This document shows positions 1 through 8,022 of a stretch of DNA of 64,000 bases, in pieces. The stretch is from Myxococcales bacterium. GTDB taxonomy: Bacteria; Myxococcota_A; Polyangia; Polyangiales; Polyangiaceae. The stretch spans positions 1 through 64,000 of the forward strand of contig JAAZAA010000239.1 of NCBI GenBank assembly GCA_012514535.1, in the 5' to 3' direction. The first letter of the stretch is position 1. Every line of letters starts with the position of its first letter. Below the pieces are notes generated by a model. The model saw nothing but the letters and a program-made list of their open reading frames with translations. It searched no databases and was not told the DNA's origin. A program made the position numbers and the translations under genes.

Positions 1-1065
1 AATTGGATCGTCAAAGTCCTGACTGCAGGATTGCTGGTTGGCTGTAGCGCGGCCAGCTCCGATGATCAGGCGGACACGGGAGCCGGTGGCAATCCGTCGA
101 TCGGCGATCCTTCTACCGGCGGCACCCCGCCCATCGGCGGTGACCCGTCGACGGGAGGCGCCTTCTCCACTGGTGGCGGCTTCGGCGATCCGTCCACGGG
201 CGGTGTCCCCTCGACGGGCGGTATCCCCGGCACGACCTGCACGGACGTTCGTCCCACGGGCACCGATTGGGACGAGGCCACCTGTCCGATGTGGGCTTCG
301 GAGACCGACGAGTGCAGCGCGGCGTGGATGATCGACAACCACTACTGTGACGAGAGCTGCGGGCGCTGCTCGAGCGACGGCGGTGGTTCGGGGGGCACCG
401 ACGGGTCCGGCGGGGCCGGCGACACCGGGGGCAGCGGCGGCGGTGGGGGCGGAACCCCGGCCACCTGCAACGAGCCCGACTCGAAGGAGTGCTCGACCTA
501 CAAGGTGGGGGATCACTGCGGCCTCACCTATGAAATCTGGACCGACTCGGCGTCCGCGTGCATGACGAACACCGCCCGCGGGTTCATCGCCGAGTGGACC
601 GAAGCGAACGGGAACTACCTGGCTCGCAAGGGCGTTCGCCCGGGGTCGAGCTCTCCCGTGGTGACGTACAGCGCGGACTACAAGCCGAACGGGAACTCGT
701 ACCTGGCCATCTACGGCTGGACCCAGAATCCGCTCGTCGAGTACTACATCGTCGAGAGCTGGGGGAACTGGCGTCCACCGGACGACAGCCTCTCGCCCAT
801 CGGGACCGTCACCGTGGACGGCGGGACTTACGAAATCTACCGGACTCAGCGGGTCAACAAGCCGTCGATCGAGGGCGACAAGACCTTCTGGCAGTACTGG
901 AGCGTGCGCACGTCGAAGCGCACGAGCGGAACCATCACCGTGAAGCCCCACTTCGACGCCTGGGAGCAGTTCGGCCTGCAGATGGGGACCTTCTACGAGG
1001 TCTCCCTGGTGGTCGAGGGCTACTACAGCTCCGGGAACGCCGACGTGACGGTGTCGTTCCAGTAA
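1..1065 (+). CDS. GH11 endo-1,4-beta-xylanase lipoprotein (5' end outside window)
   Basis: Predicted surface or secreted xylanase that cuts internal beta-1,4 bonds of xylan. The frame is open at base 1, and the first residues (WIVKVLTAGLLVGC) read as the end of a lipoprotein signal peptide with lipobox LVGC, so the start codon lies just upstream. A Gly/Pro/Thr/Ser linker follows, then a six-Cys module ending CxxxCxxC (ShKT-like), a second Gly-rich linker, and a GH11 domain over roughly the last 200 residues. The nucleophile Glu sits in PLVEYYIVE (codon 739-741) and the acid/base Glu in VEGYYSSG (codon 1015-1017); both GH11 signatures are intact. The GH8 lipoprotein gene downstream on the other strand suggests a shared hemicellulose theme. 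Family assignment is firm. The role of the Cys-rich module (carbohydrate or protein binding) is inferred. Confidence 0.93.
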   Translation, partial: NWIVKVLTAGLLVGCSAASSDDQADTGAGGNPSIGDPSTGGTPPIGGDPSTGGAFSTGGGFGDPSTGGVPSTGGIPGTTCTDVRPTGTDWDEATCPMWASETDECSAAWMIDNHYCDESCGRCSSDGGGSGGTDGSGGAGDTGGSGGGGGGTPATCNEPDSKECSTYKVGDHCGLTYEIWTDSASACMTNTARGFIAEWTEANGNYLARKGVRPGSSSPVVTYSADYKPNGNSYLAIYGWTQNPLVEYYIVESWGNWRPPDDSLSPIGTVTVDGGTYEIYRTQRVNKPSIEGDKTFWQYWSVRTSKRTSGTITVKPHFDAWEQFGLQMGTFYEVSLVVEGYYSSGNADVTVSFQ

Positions 1066-1083
1066 ATCCGAACCACAGGCGGA

Positions 1084-1108
1084 GCCGCCGCTCTCGATGG
1101 GCGGCGGC
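1084..1108. terminator. GC hairpin between convergent genes
   Basis: A perfect 8-bp inverted repeat (GCCGCCGC / GCGGCGGC) with a 9-nt loop lies 19 bp after the xylanase stop, in the gap before a convergent gene. There is no T-run on either strand, so it is at best a weak or Rho-assisted terminator. A 14-bp direct duplication (CGGCCCGCTGCCCT twice) lies further on, at about 1197-1224. Confidence 0.35.
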
Positions 1109-1223
1109 GCGCCGGGAGCGGCGCGTCCCCACCTCGGCGATGCCTGAAGGGACGATCTCCGTGGGGCACCCCGCAGTGCTCATCGACCGCTGTCGTCGGC
1201 CCGCTGCCCTCGGCCCGCTGCCC

Positions 1224-1967
1224 TCAGCGATACTCGGGGTTCGGGTGATCGAAGCGGCAGCCGGCCTCCCACAGGGAGCGCTGGTTGCCGTGGGCCGGGA
1301 TCCCGCCCTGGGCCCTCACCATGCGCGCCATGTGCATGAGGTTCCAGGTCATGAACGTGACGTTGCGCTGCGTGAAGTCGTTCTGGGGACCTCCCGAGCC
1401 CTCATCGAGGTACGACGGGCCCGGCCCTGCCTCTCCCACCCACGCCGCGTCCGCCTGCGGCGGGATGAGATAGCCGAGGTGCTGGAGCGAGTAGAGGAGG
1501 TTCATCGCGCAGTGCTTGGCCCCGTCTTCGTTGCCGGTCACGAGGCACCCTCCGACGCGCCCGTAGTAGGCGTACTGTCCCTTCTCGTTCAGCTCTCCCG
1601 AGCTCCCGTACAGGCGCTCCGTCACCCTCCTGCAGACGGACGACAGCTCCCCGAGCCAGATCGGAGTCGTGAGGACGAGGATGTCGGCGGCCATCACCTG
1701 CTCCTGAATGCTCGGCCAGTCGTCGCGCGCCCAGCCGTGCTCCCGCATGTCGGGATAGACGCCCGCAGCGATCTCGTAGTCCACCGGACGCAGCACGTGC
1801 ACCGCGACGCCGTTCTTGCGGAAGATCGCCGCGGACACGTCGATGAGCCCCTGGGTGTGGGACAGCTCGGGCGTCCGCTTGAGCGTGCAGTTCAAAAAGA
1901 GCGCTCGCAGCCCCTGGAAATCCGTGGGAGCCGCCTCGCCGAGCGACGCAGAACCTGGTTCGGACAT
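1224..1967 (-). CDS. Flavodoxin-like NAD(P)H-dependent FMN reductase
   Basis: A 247-residue flavodoxin-fold oxidoreductase, probably binding FMN and reducing quinones, flavins or similar acceptors in the cytoplasm. The N-terminal LFLNCTLKR strand-loop and the TPIWLGELSSVCRRVTERL segment (about residue 105) match the phosphate- and isoalloxazine-binding loops of NADPH-dependent FMN reductases. The C-terminal third (FMTWNLMHMARMVRAQ) is typical of longer members. The ATG at 1967 was chosen because the frame further upstream is low-complexity Gly/Pro/Arg. No physiological substrate can be deduced. It stands alone on the minus strand, 163 bp downstream of the GH8 gene stop. Confidence 0.8.
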   Translation of the reverse strand: MSEPGSASLGEAAPTDFQGLRALFLNCTLKRTPELSHTQGLIDVSAAIFRKNGVAVHVLRPVDYEIAAGVYPDMREHGWARDDWPSIQEQVMAADILVLTTPIWLGELSSVCRRVTERLYGSSGELNEKGQYAYYGRVGGCLVTGNEDGAKHCAMNLLYSLQHLGYLIPPQADAAWVGEAGPGPSYLDEGSGGPQNDFTQRNVTFMTWNLMHMARMVRAQGGIPAHGNQRSLWEAGCRFDHPNPEYR

Positions 1968-2130
1968 GGCCCCCCGAGATACGGCCGGGCGTGGACAGCG
2001 CCGAACTCCACCGCTCCAAGAAGCGGTCCACCCGAAATCTCGGCGAGCCGGCAATCCGCCTGGCCCCCCGGCGCCCCCGGAGTCAGGTCGAACGCACGGC
2101 TCCTGTGGAGCCGTGCAACTCCGGTCCACC

Positions 2131-3378
2131 TCAGCCGGGCGTCATCTGTCCGCTGAGCACGAGCAGGCTGATCATGTAGAGCATGCCGTCGTAGTAGCGG
2201 AACGAACCCGTCGGCACCGGCTCGTCGAGGAGCACCTCGAGGAAGACGTCGTGCTTCGACGACTCGCTGGTCCCCGCCGCCAGGGCGACGAGGGAGCGGT
2301 GCGCGGCGGTGTTGAACGACACCAGGGGCTCGCCGGCGATCGTGTACTCGGACACGTACTCGTCCACCCCCTGCTCCAGGAAGAAATCGAGCCGCCGCTC
2401 GTTCTGCTCGACGACCCAGTCGAAGGGGCCGAACCAGAGGTGATCGAGCGCCAAATTCAGCAGCGTCCGGGCCGTCGTCGCCCGGTAGTTGCCGCGCTCC
2501 GAATCCGGCGACCCGGAGTAGGAGACGACCTCGGGCAGCAGGCCCGTCTCCGGGTGAGCGACCCGGGAGAGGAGATCGCGCGCGTTCTCCGCGGCGCGCG
2601 TCCACAGCTCCGCGCGATCCCGATCGTGGCGTGCCCAGACCTCGTAGAACGCCGGCATGAGGTAATCGACGGCGACCTCCTCCTCCGGGGACCTCGAGCT
2701 GAGCCGGGGCAAGGCCGCCTCCTCGTCGAAGCAGTCGACCACACCGTCGACGACCCCGCCGTTCCGGGCCTCGATGGCCACCATCGCGTCCAGGAGCGCG
2801 AGGGCGTCTTCTCCGTAGGCGTGGTCCCCCGCGGCGCCCCAGCGCGTCTCCGCCGTGAACAGGGTCGTCGCGATGATGCTCGAAGCGTCCGTCGCGGCAG
2901 CCGCGGCGCAGTTCTCGCCCGAGGTGTCACAACGCCAGCGGAGGAGCCCGGCGGAGGGTCCGCTCGTGCTCAGCATGTGCTCCTTGGCCCAGCCCCACAG
3001 CTTGTCGAACACCTCCCGGTGATCGAGGTGGACCGTCACGAGCATCCCGTACGCCATCGAGTCCGTCCGGACGTCACCGTTGGCGATGTCCTGGATGTAG
3101 GCGGTGCCGTCTCCTTGATCGAAGAACACCGCCTCCGTCTCGGGATCACCGAAGAACAGCTGGAGAAAGGCGTCGTTCAGCCGAGCGTTCACCTGGGAGA
3201 TCGGGATGCGATGACGCTCCTCCAGGACGTTCGGCAACCCGCCGGTCCCGGCGGGCTCCTCCTCCGGCGGGCTCGGGGGCTCCTTCACTTCGCTCGTCTG
3301 CTCCCGCGCCCCGAGCACGTCCACACTCGTGCAAGCCGAGAGGAGCGCCCCCGCACCGATCAGGACGAGCCACTTCAT
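2131..3378 (-). CDS. GH8-family lipoprotein with altered catalytic residues
   Basis: A 415-residue lipoprotein (MKWLVLIGAGALLSAC signal, lipobox LSAC) with an acidic Pro/Glu linker and then a GH8 (alpha/alpha)6-barrel domain from about residue 55. GH8 includes reducing-end xylose-releasing exo-oligoxylanase, endoxylanase and endoglucanase activities. The family core GDVRTDSMAYGM followed by FDKLWGWAKEHM (residues 101-135) is unmistakable. From family knowledge this motif is normally T-E-G-x-S-Y-G-M with Glu as general acid; here the position is Asp106. The later motif normally read as APDGEEYF is ATDASSII (162-169), keeping Asp164 but losing the following acids. It may be a weak or re-specialised enzyme, or a binding protein. 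Its start lies 1 nt after the stop of the upstream membrane TPR gene, so it is co-translated with a sigma-factor operon. Confidence 0.8.
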   Translation of the reverse strand: MKWLVLIGAGALLSACTSVDVLGAREQTSEVKEPPSPPEEEPAGTGGLPNVLEERHRIPISQVNARLNDAFLQLFFGDPETEAVFFDQGDGTAYIQDIANGDVRTDSMAYGMLVTVHLDHREVFDKLWGWAKEHMLSTSGPSAGLLRWRCDTSGENCAAAAATDASSIIATTLFTAETRWGAAGDHAYGEDALALLDAMVAIEARNGGVVDGVVDCFDEEAALPRLSSRSPEEEVAVDYLMPAFYEVWARHDRDRAELWTRAAENARDLLSRVAHPETGLLPEVVSYSGSPDSERGNYRATTARTLLNLALDHLWFGPFDWVVEQNERRLDFFLEQGVDEYVSEYTIAGEPLVSFNTAAHRSLVALAAGTSESSKHDVFLEVLLDEPVPTGSFRYYDGMLYMISLLVLSGQMTPG

Positions 3379-3379
3379 G

Positions 3380-4150
3380 TCAGTCGAGGTAACGCTTGGC
3401 GCGCGCTCCCAGGGGGCTCGAGGGATACTTCTCCAGGAACCGCGCGGCGCGCTTCCGGGCCGCGGCGGAGGAGCCGTTCTCGGACAACGCTTGGATGGTG
3501 AGCACCTCCGCCTCGAGCCCGAGCCGGGGCCGCGGGAAGCGCTGGCGATACTCCGCGAGCAGCGTGAGGGCACGCGCCGGGTTCTTCTCCTGGAGCGCGG
3601 CTTCGACCCGGGCGATGTGGGCGAGCTCCTCGCGGAGGCTCGATGCCTCGCTGGAGGGGGCGCGCTGGGATCCGCTCGCGCGCGGCTTGACGCGATCCTC
3701 TGCCGCCGGCCCCGTCGCGTCCTTGGCCGTCTCCGCGGGCGGGCTCATCTCACCCGTCACGGCCGGTCCCGTCACGGACGGCTCGGCTTCGACTTCGGGC
3801 TCCTCCACGACCTCCGGCTCGCCCATCCGCGGCGCTTCGTCGACGAGCGCCACCGATGCCCTCGACGCTTCGTCGTCCGACGGAGTCGCTCCACCCGAGA
3901 AGGCCACCGCGCCGGCGACGCCGAGCGCTCCCGCGAGACCCGTGGCGATGACGATGGTCCCGGTCTTGCCCGACAGCCACCCCAAGGTGCTGGCCTGAGC
4001 CGCGGACGTCGTGGTCAGGCCGACCGCCGCTCCCACCCCCAACGCGGTGAGGGTCTTGTTCCGTAGCTCGGGCGACATCCGCACGTCGCGACCTGCCCGC
4101 AGCAACGCCTCCTCGAGGTCCATCTGTTCCGGATCGACGCTCGGATCCAT
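3380..4150 (-). CDS. Membrane-anchored TPR-like protein, putative anti-sigma or partner of the upstream ECF factor
   Basis: A 256-residue protein: cytoplasmic N-terminus (about 1-50, SPELRNKTLTALG), one membrane segment near residue 60-85 (GTIVIATGLAGALGVAGAV), an acidic linker, and a C-terminal TPR-like helical stretch (ALQEKNPARALTLLAEYRQ; RAARFLEKYPSSPLG). The start overlaps the sigma stop (TGATG; an alternative GTG at 4153 would give a GTGA overlap), which argues for stoichiometric co-expression and an anti-sigma-type role. No canonical zinc anti-sigma motif (HxxxCxxC) is visible, so that role is inferred from position and from the parallel operon at 9077-11025. Confidence 0.6.
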   Translation of the reverse strand: MDPSVDPEQMDLEEALLRAGRDVRMSPELRNKTLTALGVGAAVGLTTTSAAQASTLGWLSGKTGTIVIATGLAGALGVAGAVAFSGGATPSDDEASRASVALVDEAPRMGEPEVVEEPEVEAEPSVTGPAVTGEMSPPAETAKDATGPAAEDRVKPRASGSQRAPSSEASSLREELAHIARVEAALQEKNPARALTLLAEYRQRFPRPRLGLEAEVLTIQALSENGSSAAARKRAARFLEKYPSSPLGARAKRYLD

Positions 4151-4680
4151 CACGCACTCTCCCGACGTTCGTTCTGCTGCAAGAGCGATAACTCACGCTT
4201 GAAAATCTCTCGGGCGCGCCGCAGCCGCGACGCCACCGTGCCCGGCGGGAGCTCCAGGAGAGCCGCGATCTCCGCCATGGTCATCTCCTCGAAGGAGTAC
4301 AACACGAACACCGAGCGCACTCCGTCGTCCATCGTCTCCAGGATGCGGTCCAGGAGCTCCCGATGACGCTTTTGTTCCGTGAGCCGATCCGGGAGCATGT
4401 CGGGGTTCGACCTCTCCGCCAGGACGTCGTCCGAGACCTCGCGCTTGCGCGCGAGGCTCCGTCGAAAATGGGCCGCCGTGTTCTGGGCGCAGGCGAACAG
4501 AAACGCCCGCTCCTTGCCGGGCTCGATCTCCTGCAAGCGTCGGGCGGCGACGAGGAAGACCTTCTGGACGCAGTCGTCCAGCTCACCGCCCCAAACCCCC
4601 AAGTTTCTCAGGGATCGCGTCACGAAGTCACCCTCGGTGAGCACGAGATCGCGCAAACGCCGTTCGTGGCTTCGACCCAT
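4150..4680 (-). CDS. ECF-type RNA polymerase sigma factor
   Basis: A 176-residue extracytoplasmic-function sigma factor. Region 2 covers about residues 10-75 (LRDLVLTEGDFVTRSLRN, DDCVQKVFLVAARRL, RAFLFACAQNTAAHFRR) and region 4 covers 115-165 (VFVLYSFEEMTMAEIAALLE, then PPGTVASRLRRAREIFKREL, a helix-turn-helix for the -35 element). The ATG at 4680 gives the usual ECF length. It heads an operon with the TPR membrane protein and the GH8 lipoprotein, so it probably controls its own polysaccharide-related operon in response to a surface signal. The signal is unknown. Confidence 0.9.
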   Translation of the reverse strand: MGRSHERRLRDLVLTEGDFVTRSLRNLGVWGGELDDCVQKVFLVAARRLQEIEPGKERAFLFACAQNTAAHFRRSLARKREVSDDVLAERSNPDMLPDRLTEQKRHRELLDRILETMDDGVRSVFVLYSFEEMTMAEIAALLELPPGTVASRLRRAREIFKRELSLLQQNERRESA

Positions 4681-4796
4681 GGCAGTTCGTTCAGCATGCG
4701 AGGCGACCCGCGGGGGGGCAAGGCCCAAAGGGGACGAGGATCCCACGAGCACCTCGTCTTGTTCCCGCGAACCCCCAAGTTGATCACTCCACGACG

Positions 4797-4813
4797 AAAA
4801 AAGCCTTAAGGCT
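4797..4813 (-). terminator. Compact intrinsic terminator
   Basis: Read on the minus strand: AGCC-TTAA-GGCT followed by a T-run. The hairpin overlaps the TAG stop of the outer-membrane-like gene (4812-5921), so that transcript probably ends here, just before the sigma gene promoter region (4681-4796). The 4-bp stem is short, so efficiency is uncertain. Confidence 0.5.
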
Positions 4814-5921
4814 AGAAATTCCAACCGGCTCCCGCGGCGATACCCCACGCAACCGCAGAAGTCGACGCCAGGACCTCCGGGCCCGGAGCGACCCCGAAGC
4901 GACGCCGGGTGAGCGGGACCTCGAGGGAAGGAGACAGCCACAGGTCGAGATGTCGGGAAATGCGCGCGCGCGACCACGCCTCCAGACCCAGGGTCGCGAA
5001 GAAGCGCGTCGTCGACGTGCCTTCGGCGAAGCCGCGGCTCTCAGCGGAGAGCAACCCGAGCTGGGAGACCGGGCAGAGCAGGAGAAAATGATCGCCGCCC
5101 CACCGGAGCGGGCAATAGGCGAGCCGCGCGCCATAGAAGGTCGTCCTGAGCGTCGGCTCGCGGACGGAGGCGGTCTCCGTCAGACCATACACGGACACGC
5201 GCGCCTCGAGGGGCAACCCCGTCGAACGCTCGGGGCCACTCACGGCGAACAAGATCCCCCCGCCGAGGTGCATCGTGTGATCCATGAGCCGCGCCAGCGC
5301 GAGGACGGGCCCCACGGAGAGCTGCAGGTGCGCTCGAGTCGAGGAGTCGTCGTCCGTGGAGGACGCGTCGTCGTCCTCCGCGTCCTCACGCCGCCGCTCG
5401 TCGTCCTCATCGTCCGAGGTGGTCCGCGCCGGCTCGCCGAGGCCGCCCGGCTCGCCCGAGCCGTCCGCGTCGTCTCCGCGTGCGCCCGACGGCTCCACGG
5501 GGCCGAGGGTCACCGTCGCGTCGGGATCGATGCTGAGGGCAGCGGTCAGCGCGAGCGCCTCCACGACCTCGTCGCAGCTGCCCCCGGTCATCCTCCTCCG
5601 TTCCGGCCTCTGCCCGGCGCGCGTCACCGTCAACACGCCCCGGTACCCGGAAGCGTCCGGGACGACGCTCATCCGGAGGTGTTGCTGCGCCAAGACAGGG
5701 CTCGTTCGGGCAACGCGACGGCTGCGTCGATGGAGCAGGGAGAACGCCTGCTCCTCGTCCATGCACGCGGTCGGCGCGCGGTACTCGAACGCGATGAGGA
5801 TGCGCCCCGCCGTCTCCGCCCGCGCCAGCGCCGGCTCTGCCACGCTCAGCCCACTCCAGACGAGCGCGAGCAGGCAAAGGAAGCGGAGCGGTCTGGCAAA
5901 GACCCGAGGAATGACGTGCAT
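4812..5921 (-). CDS. Outer-membrane beta-barrel-like protein, unrecognised family
   Basis: A 369-residue exported protein. A signal peptide (MHVIPRVFARPLRFLCLLAL, ending near ALARAE at about residue 35) is followed by a ~120-residue soluble N-terminal part (AFEYRAPTACMDEEQAFSLL), a highly acidic linker of about 50 residues, and a C-terminal ~180 residues with alternating polar/hydrophobic strands rich in Gly, Ser and Arg and ending in an aromatic (AAGAGWNF). That terminal Phe is typical of outer-membrane barrels. The layout resembles the protein at 8010-9080. It is transcribed towards the sigma gene but probably ends at the terminator at 4797-4813. It diverges from the lipoprotein at 6096 across a 174-bp gap that must hold both promoters. 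Confidence 0.6.
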   Translation of the reverse strand: MHVIPRVFARPLRFLCLLALVWSGLSVAEPALARAETAGRILIAFEYRAPTACMDEEQAFSLLHRRSRRVARTSPVLAQQHLRMSVVPDASGYRGVLTVTRAGQRPERRRMTGGSCDEVVEALALTAALSIDPDATVTLGPVEPSGARGDDADGSGEPGGLGEPARTTSDDEDDERRREDAEDDDASSTDDDSSTRAHLQLSVGPVLALARLMDHTMHLGGGILFAVSGPERSTGLPLEARVSVYGLTETASVREPTLRTTFYGARLAYCPLRWGGDHFLLLCPVSQLGLLSAESRGFAEGTSTTRFFATLGLEAWSRARISRHLDLWLSPSLEVPLTRRRFGVAPGPEVLASTSAVAWGIAAGAGWNF

Positions 5922-6095
5922 CGGTGTGCGACGGTGGAGCGCCAGCGGGGGCCACCGAGCCGCATCATACACAGGCCCCCTGCGCGCGTCGGCACCATCC
6001 CACGGTGACCGACGGCAGTCCCGAGGCGTGTTCACCGGGTCCTGCCTTTGTCGAAGGTCCGGAGATCCTGTAGGTTCCAGAGCGCTCTCCGGGCC

Positions 6096-7181
6096 ATGAC
6101 GATGACGCCGAGCAGCTGGCTGCATTCCCCGAGCATCGGCGCCCCCTCCGTCCGCCGGAGGCCGCGGAAGTTTCTTCCGTGGTTGCTCCTCGGCGCCTGC
6201 CTGGGCATGCCCTCCTGGGGCTGCCGTCGCGAGTCATCCTCCACAGAGGCCACCACCGAGCCGACCGCCACCGCGCGCTCCGCCGCCACAGAGAGCCAGA
6301 GCACAGAAGAACAGAGCACAGAAGGACAGAGCACGGCCCCGCCGACGACCCTGCTCGAATGGCAGGAGTCCGCCTACGGCACGACGCTGTTCCTCGACGG
6401 CTCCGTGGTGGTGCTCTTGACGCAGACCGCACTGATCCACATCCCCGAGGACGCCCCCGCCCGAAGCACGCCTCTGCCCCTGGGCTCCGGTCCGGCCTTG
6501 ATGGGCGACTCCATCGTCTACTGGCACGATGGCGCCGTTCGTGCCGTGCCCAAGGGCGGCGGAGAGCCGCGCACCCTCGGTCCCCTCGAGCGACAACCAC
6601 AGCGGTTCGTCGCGACGCGGCATGGCTTCGCCTGGCTCGAAGGCCCCCCGGGGCGCCCCGCCGCGTGGTCCACGTTCCGGGACCGGACCCCGCGGGTGCT
6701 GCATCGCACGAGCCATCCGGTCGCCTCTGCGACGATGCTCGATGACTGGGTGTTCTTCGTCGAGGTGGTCGGCGGGGGGGCCTGGCGGATGGGCGGTGTC
6801 TCGCTGAGCGGCAAGGCGACGGCCTTCTCCGCGACGCGCACCGGTCGCCCCCCGTCGATGCTCGCGGCCACTCACGACGGCATCCACTTCTACGACGGCC
6901 CCACCCGCTCGGTGCGACGGCTCAGCCCGGATCTCGAGCAGGAGACGGTGCTCGCCGAGGGCGTGATTTGCTCCCCCTTGGCGGTCTCCGATCGCGTCGT
7001 GTGCGCCCACGTCGGCGGCGTCTACGAGATCCCGGGCGCCGGGGTCCCGCCGCGCACCCTCGTCACTCAGCCGCGTGGCGCCACGGCGACGATCGCCGCC
7101 GACGCACGACGCGTCGTCTGGGTGGCGGACACCGGGGAGGGCCGGCTCGCCGTCCGCTCTCGGCCGCTCCCTCCGCGCTGA
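6096..7181 (+). CDS. Lipoprotein with beta-propeller-like repeats, unknown function
   Basis: A 361-residue predicted lipoprotein. The basic N-terminus and hydrophobic stretch (RKFLPWLLLGACLGMPSWGC) contain two possible lipobox Cys residues (LGAC or SWGC). After a Ser/Thr/Glu-rich linker there are repeated short modules (HGFAWLE, DDWVFFVE, DGIHFYDG, DRVVCAHVGGVYEI, ARRVVWVADTG) spaced about 45-50 residues apart. These look like blades of a beta-propeller of the kind that starts each strand with a 'what is displayed here' motif. The ATG at 6096 was preferred over an upstream TTG at 6048 because it places a normal-length n-region before the hydrophobic core. No enzymatic motif is visible. Confidence 0.6.
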   Translation: MTMTPSSWLHSPSIGAPSVRRRPRKFLPWLLLGACLGMPSWGCRRESSSTEATTEPTATARSAATESQSTEEQSTEGQSTAPPTTLLEWQESAYGTTLFLDGSVVVLLTQTALIHIPEDAPARSTPLPLGSGPALMGDSIVYWHDGAVRAVPKGGGEPRTLGPLERQPQRFVATRHGFAWLEGPPGRPAAWSTFRDRTPRVLHRTSHPVASATMLDDWVFFVEVVGGGAWRMGGVSLSGKATAFSATRTGRPPSMLAATHDGIHFYDGPTRSVRRLSPDLEQETVLAEGVICSPLAVSDRVVCAHVGGVYEIPGAGVPPRTLVTQPRGATATIAADARRVVWVADTGEGRLAVRSRPLPPR

Positions 7182-7272
7182 GCGCCCTGGTCCCCCAGAA
7201 CTCACGGTTCGTCGACGCCTCCCCATCGCTCCCGAAGCGAAGCGCGACACGACGAGCCGCGCCCGCCACGCG

Positions 7273-8022
7273 TCACTCGTGCCGCAGGAACGTCACGTCG
7301 TCGATCCAGAACTCGAAGGGCTCGGGGACGAAGAAGAACCACTGCAGCTCGTACAGATCGGCGACGTCGAGGTGCACGGTCGCGCCGTCGACGTTCACCG
7401 TCTCCTGATCCAAGCGCAGCGAATACTCGCTCCACTCGGTCCCCACCTCCAGGCTCCGAATGAAGCGCGGCCCCGAGTGGGTCAACATCTGGAAGGAGAC
7501 GGCCCGAGGCGTCCCGGCGCGGGCGAAGAACCGCACGGTGTCGTAGGCCCCGCGCTCGTAGAAGCCGTCGATGCCGACCCCGAGAGCGGCGCCCCACCCT
7601 TCGAACCCGGCGCCCACCGTCCGCAAACAGAAGCCTCGTTCGAGGCACTCGGGGCCCTGCACGACGGTCAACTCCTGTTGGCCCGCGCCATCGTTGATGA
7701 TGTACCACCACCCGCCTGGCTCGTTCGACAGGGTGTTGCCGTCCTCGAAGGTGTCGAGGACGTGCACGAGCTCCGTCGTCGGGGCGCCCGCGCCTCCCCC
7801 CGCCGACGAGCCACCGCCGGACGAAGCGCCGCCGGAGGCTCTGCCTCCCGACGAGCTCCCGCCACCGCCCGTGCCGTCGCCGTCCTGTCCGCCGACGCCA
7901 GCATCGAACACGAGCAGCTCACGATCACCACACGCCGCGAGACTCGGCGCGACCACGAGGCCGACGACGACGGAGAGCCCGCGCCGCGCGGTCGCCCTGC
8001 TCCTGCGTCTCACAGCTGCCAT
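7273..8022 (-). CDS. Lipoprotein with CBM11/CIA30-like beta-sandwich, probable carbohydrate binding
   Basis: A 249-residue lipoprotein (signal ending LAAC near residue 31) with a Gly/Ser linker and a ~165-residue C-terminal domain. The domain begins VLDTFEDGNTLSNEPGGWWY and ends PFEFWIDDVTFLRHE. That beginning and end, with the internal GFEGWGAALG and YDTVRFFARA segments, are the hallmark of galactose-binding-like domains (CBM11/CIA30 type). It probably binds a polysaccharide at the cell surface; no catalytic residues are expected. It is the last gene of the sigma/FecR operon, and its start lies 13 bp inside the preceding gene. Confidence 0.7.
   Translation of the reverse strand: MAAVRRRSRATARRGLSVVVGLVVAPSLAACGDRELLVFDAGVGGQDGDGTGGGGSSSGGRASGGASSGGGSSAGGGAGAPTTELVHVLDTFEDGNTLSNEPGGWWYIINDGAGQQELTVVQGPECLERGFCLRTVGAGFEGWGAALGVGIDGFYERGAYDTVRFFARAGTPRAVSFQMLTHSGPRFIRSLEVGTEWSEYSLRLDQETVNVDGATVHLDVADLYELQWFFFVPEPFEFWIDDVTFLRHE

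Noticed and set aside
31-338. Alternative-frame Arg/Pro-rich small proteins over the xylanase linker
   Set aside because: They are out-of-frame readings of the Gly/Thr/Pro repeat linker of the xylanase.
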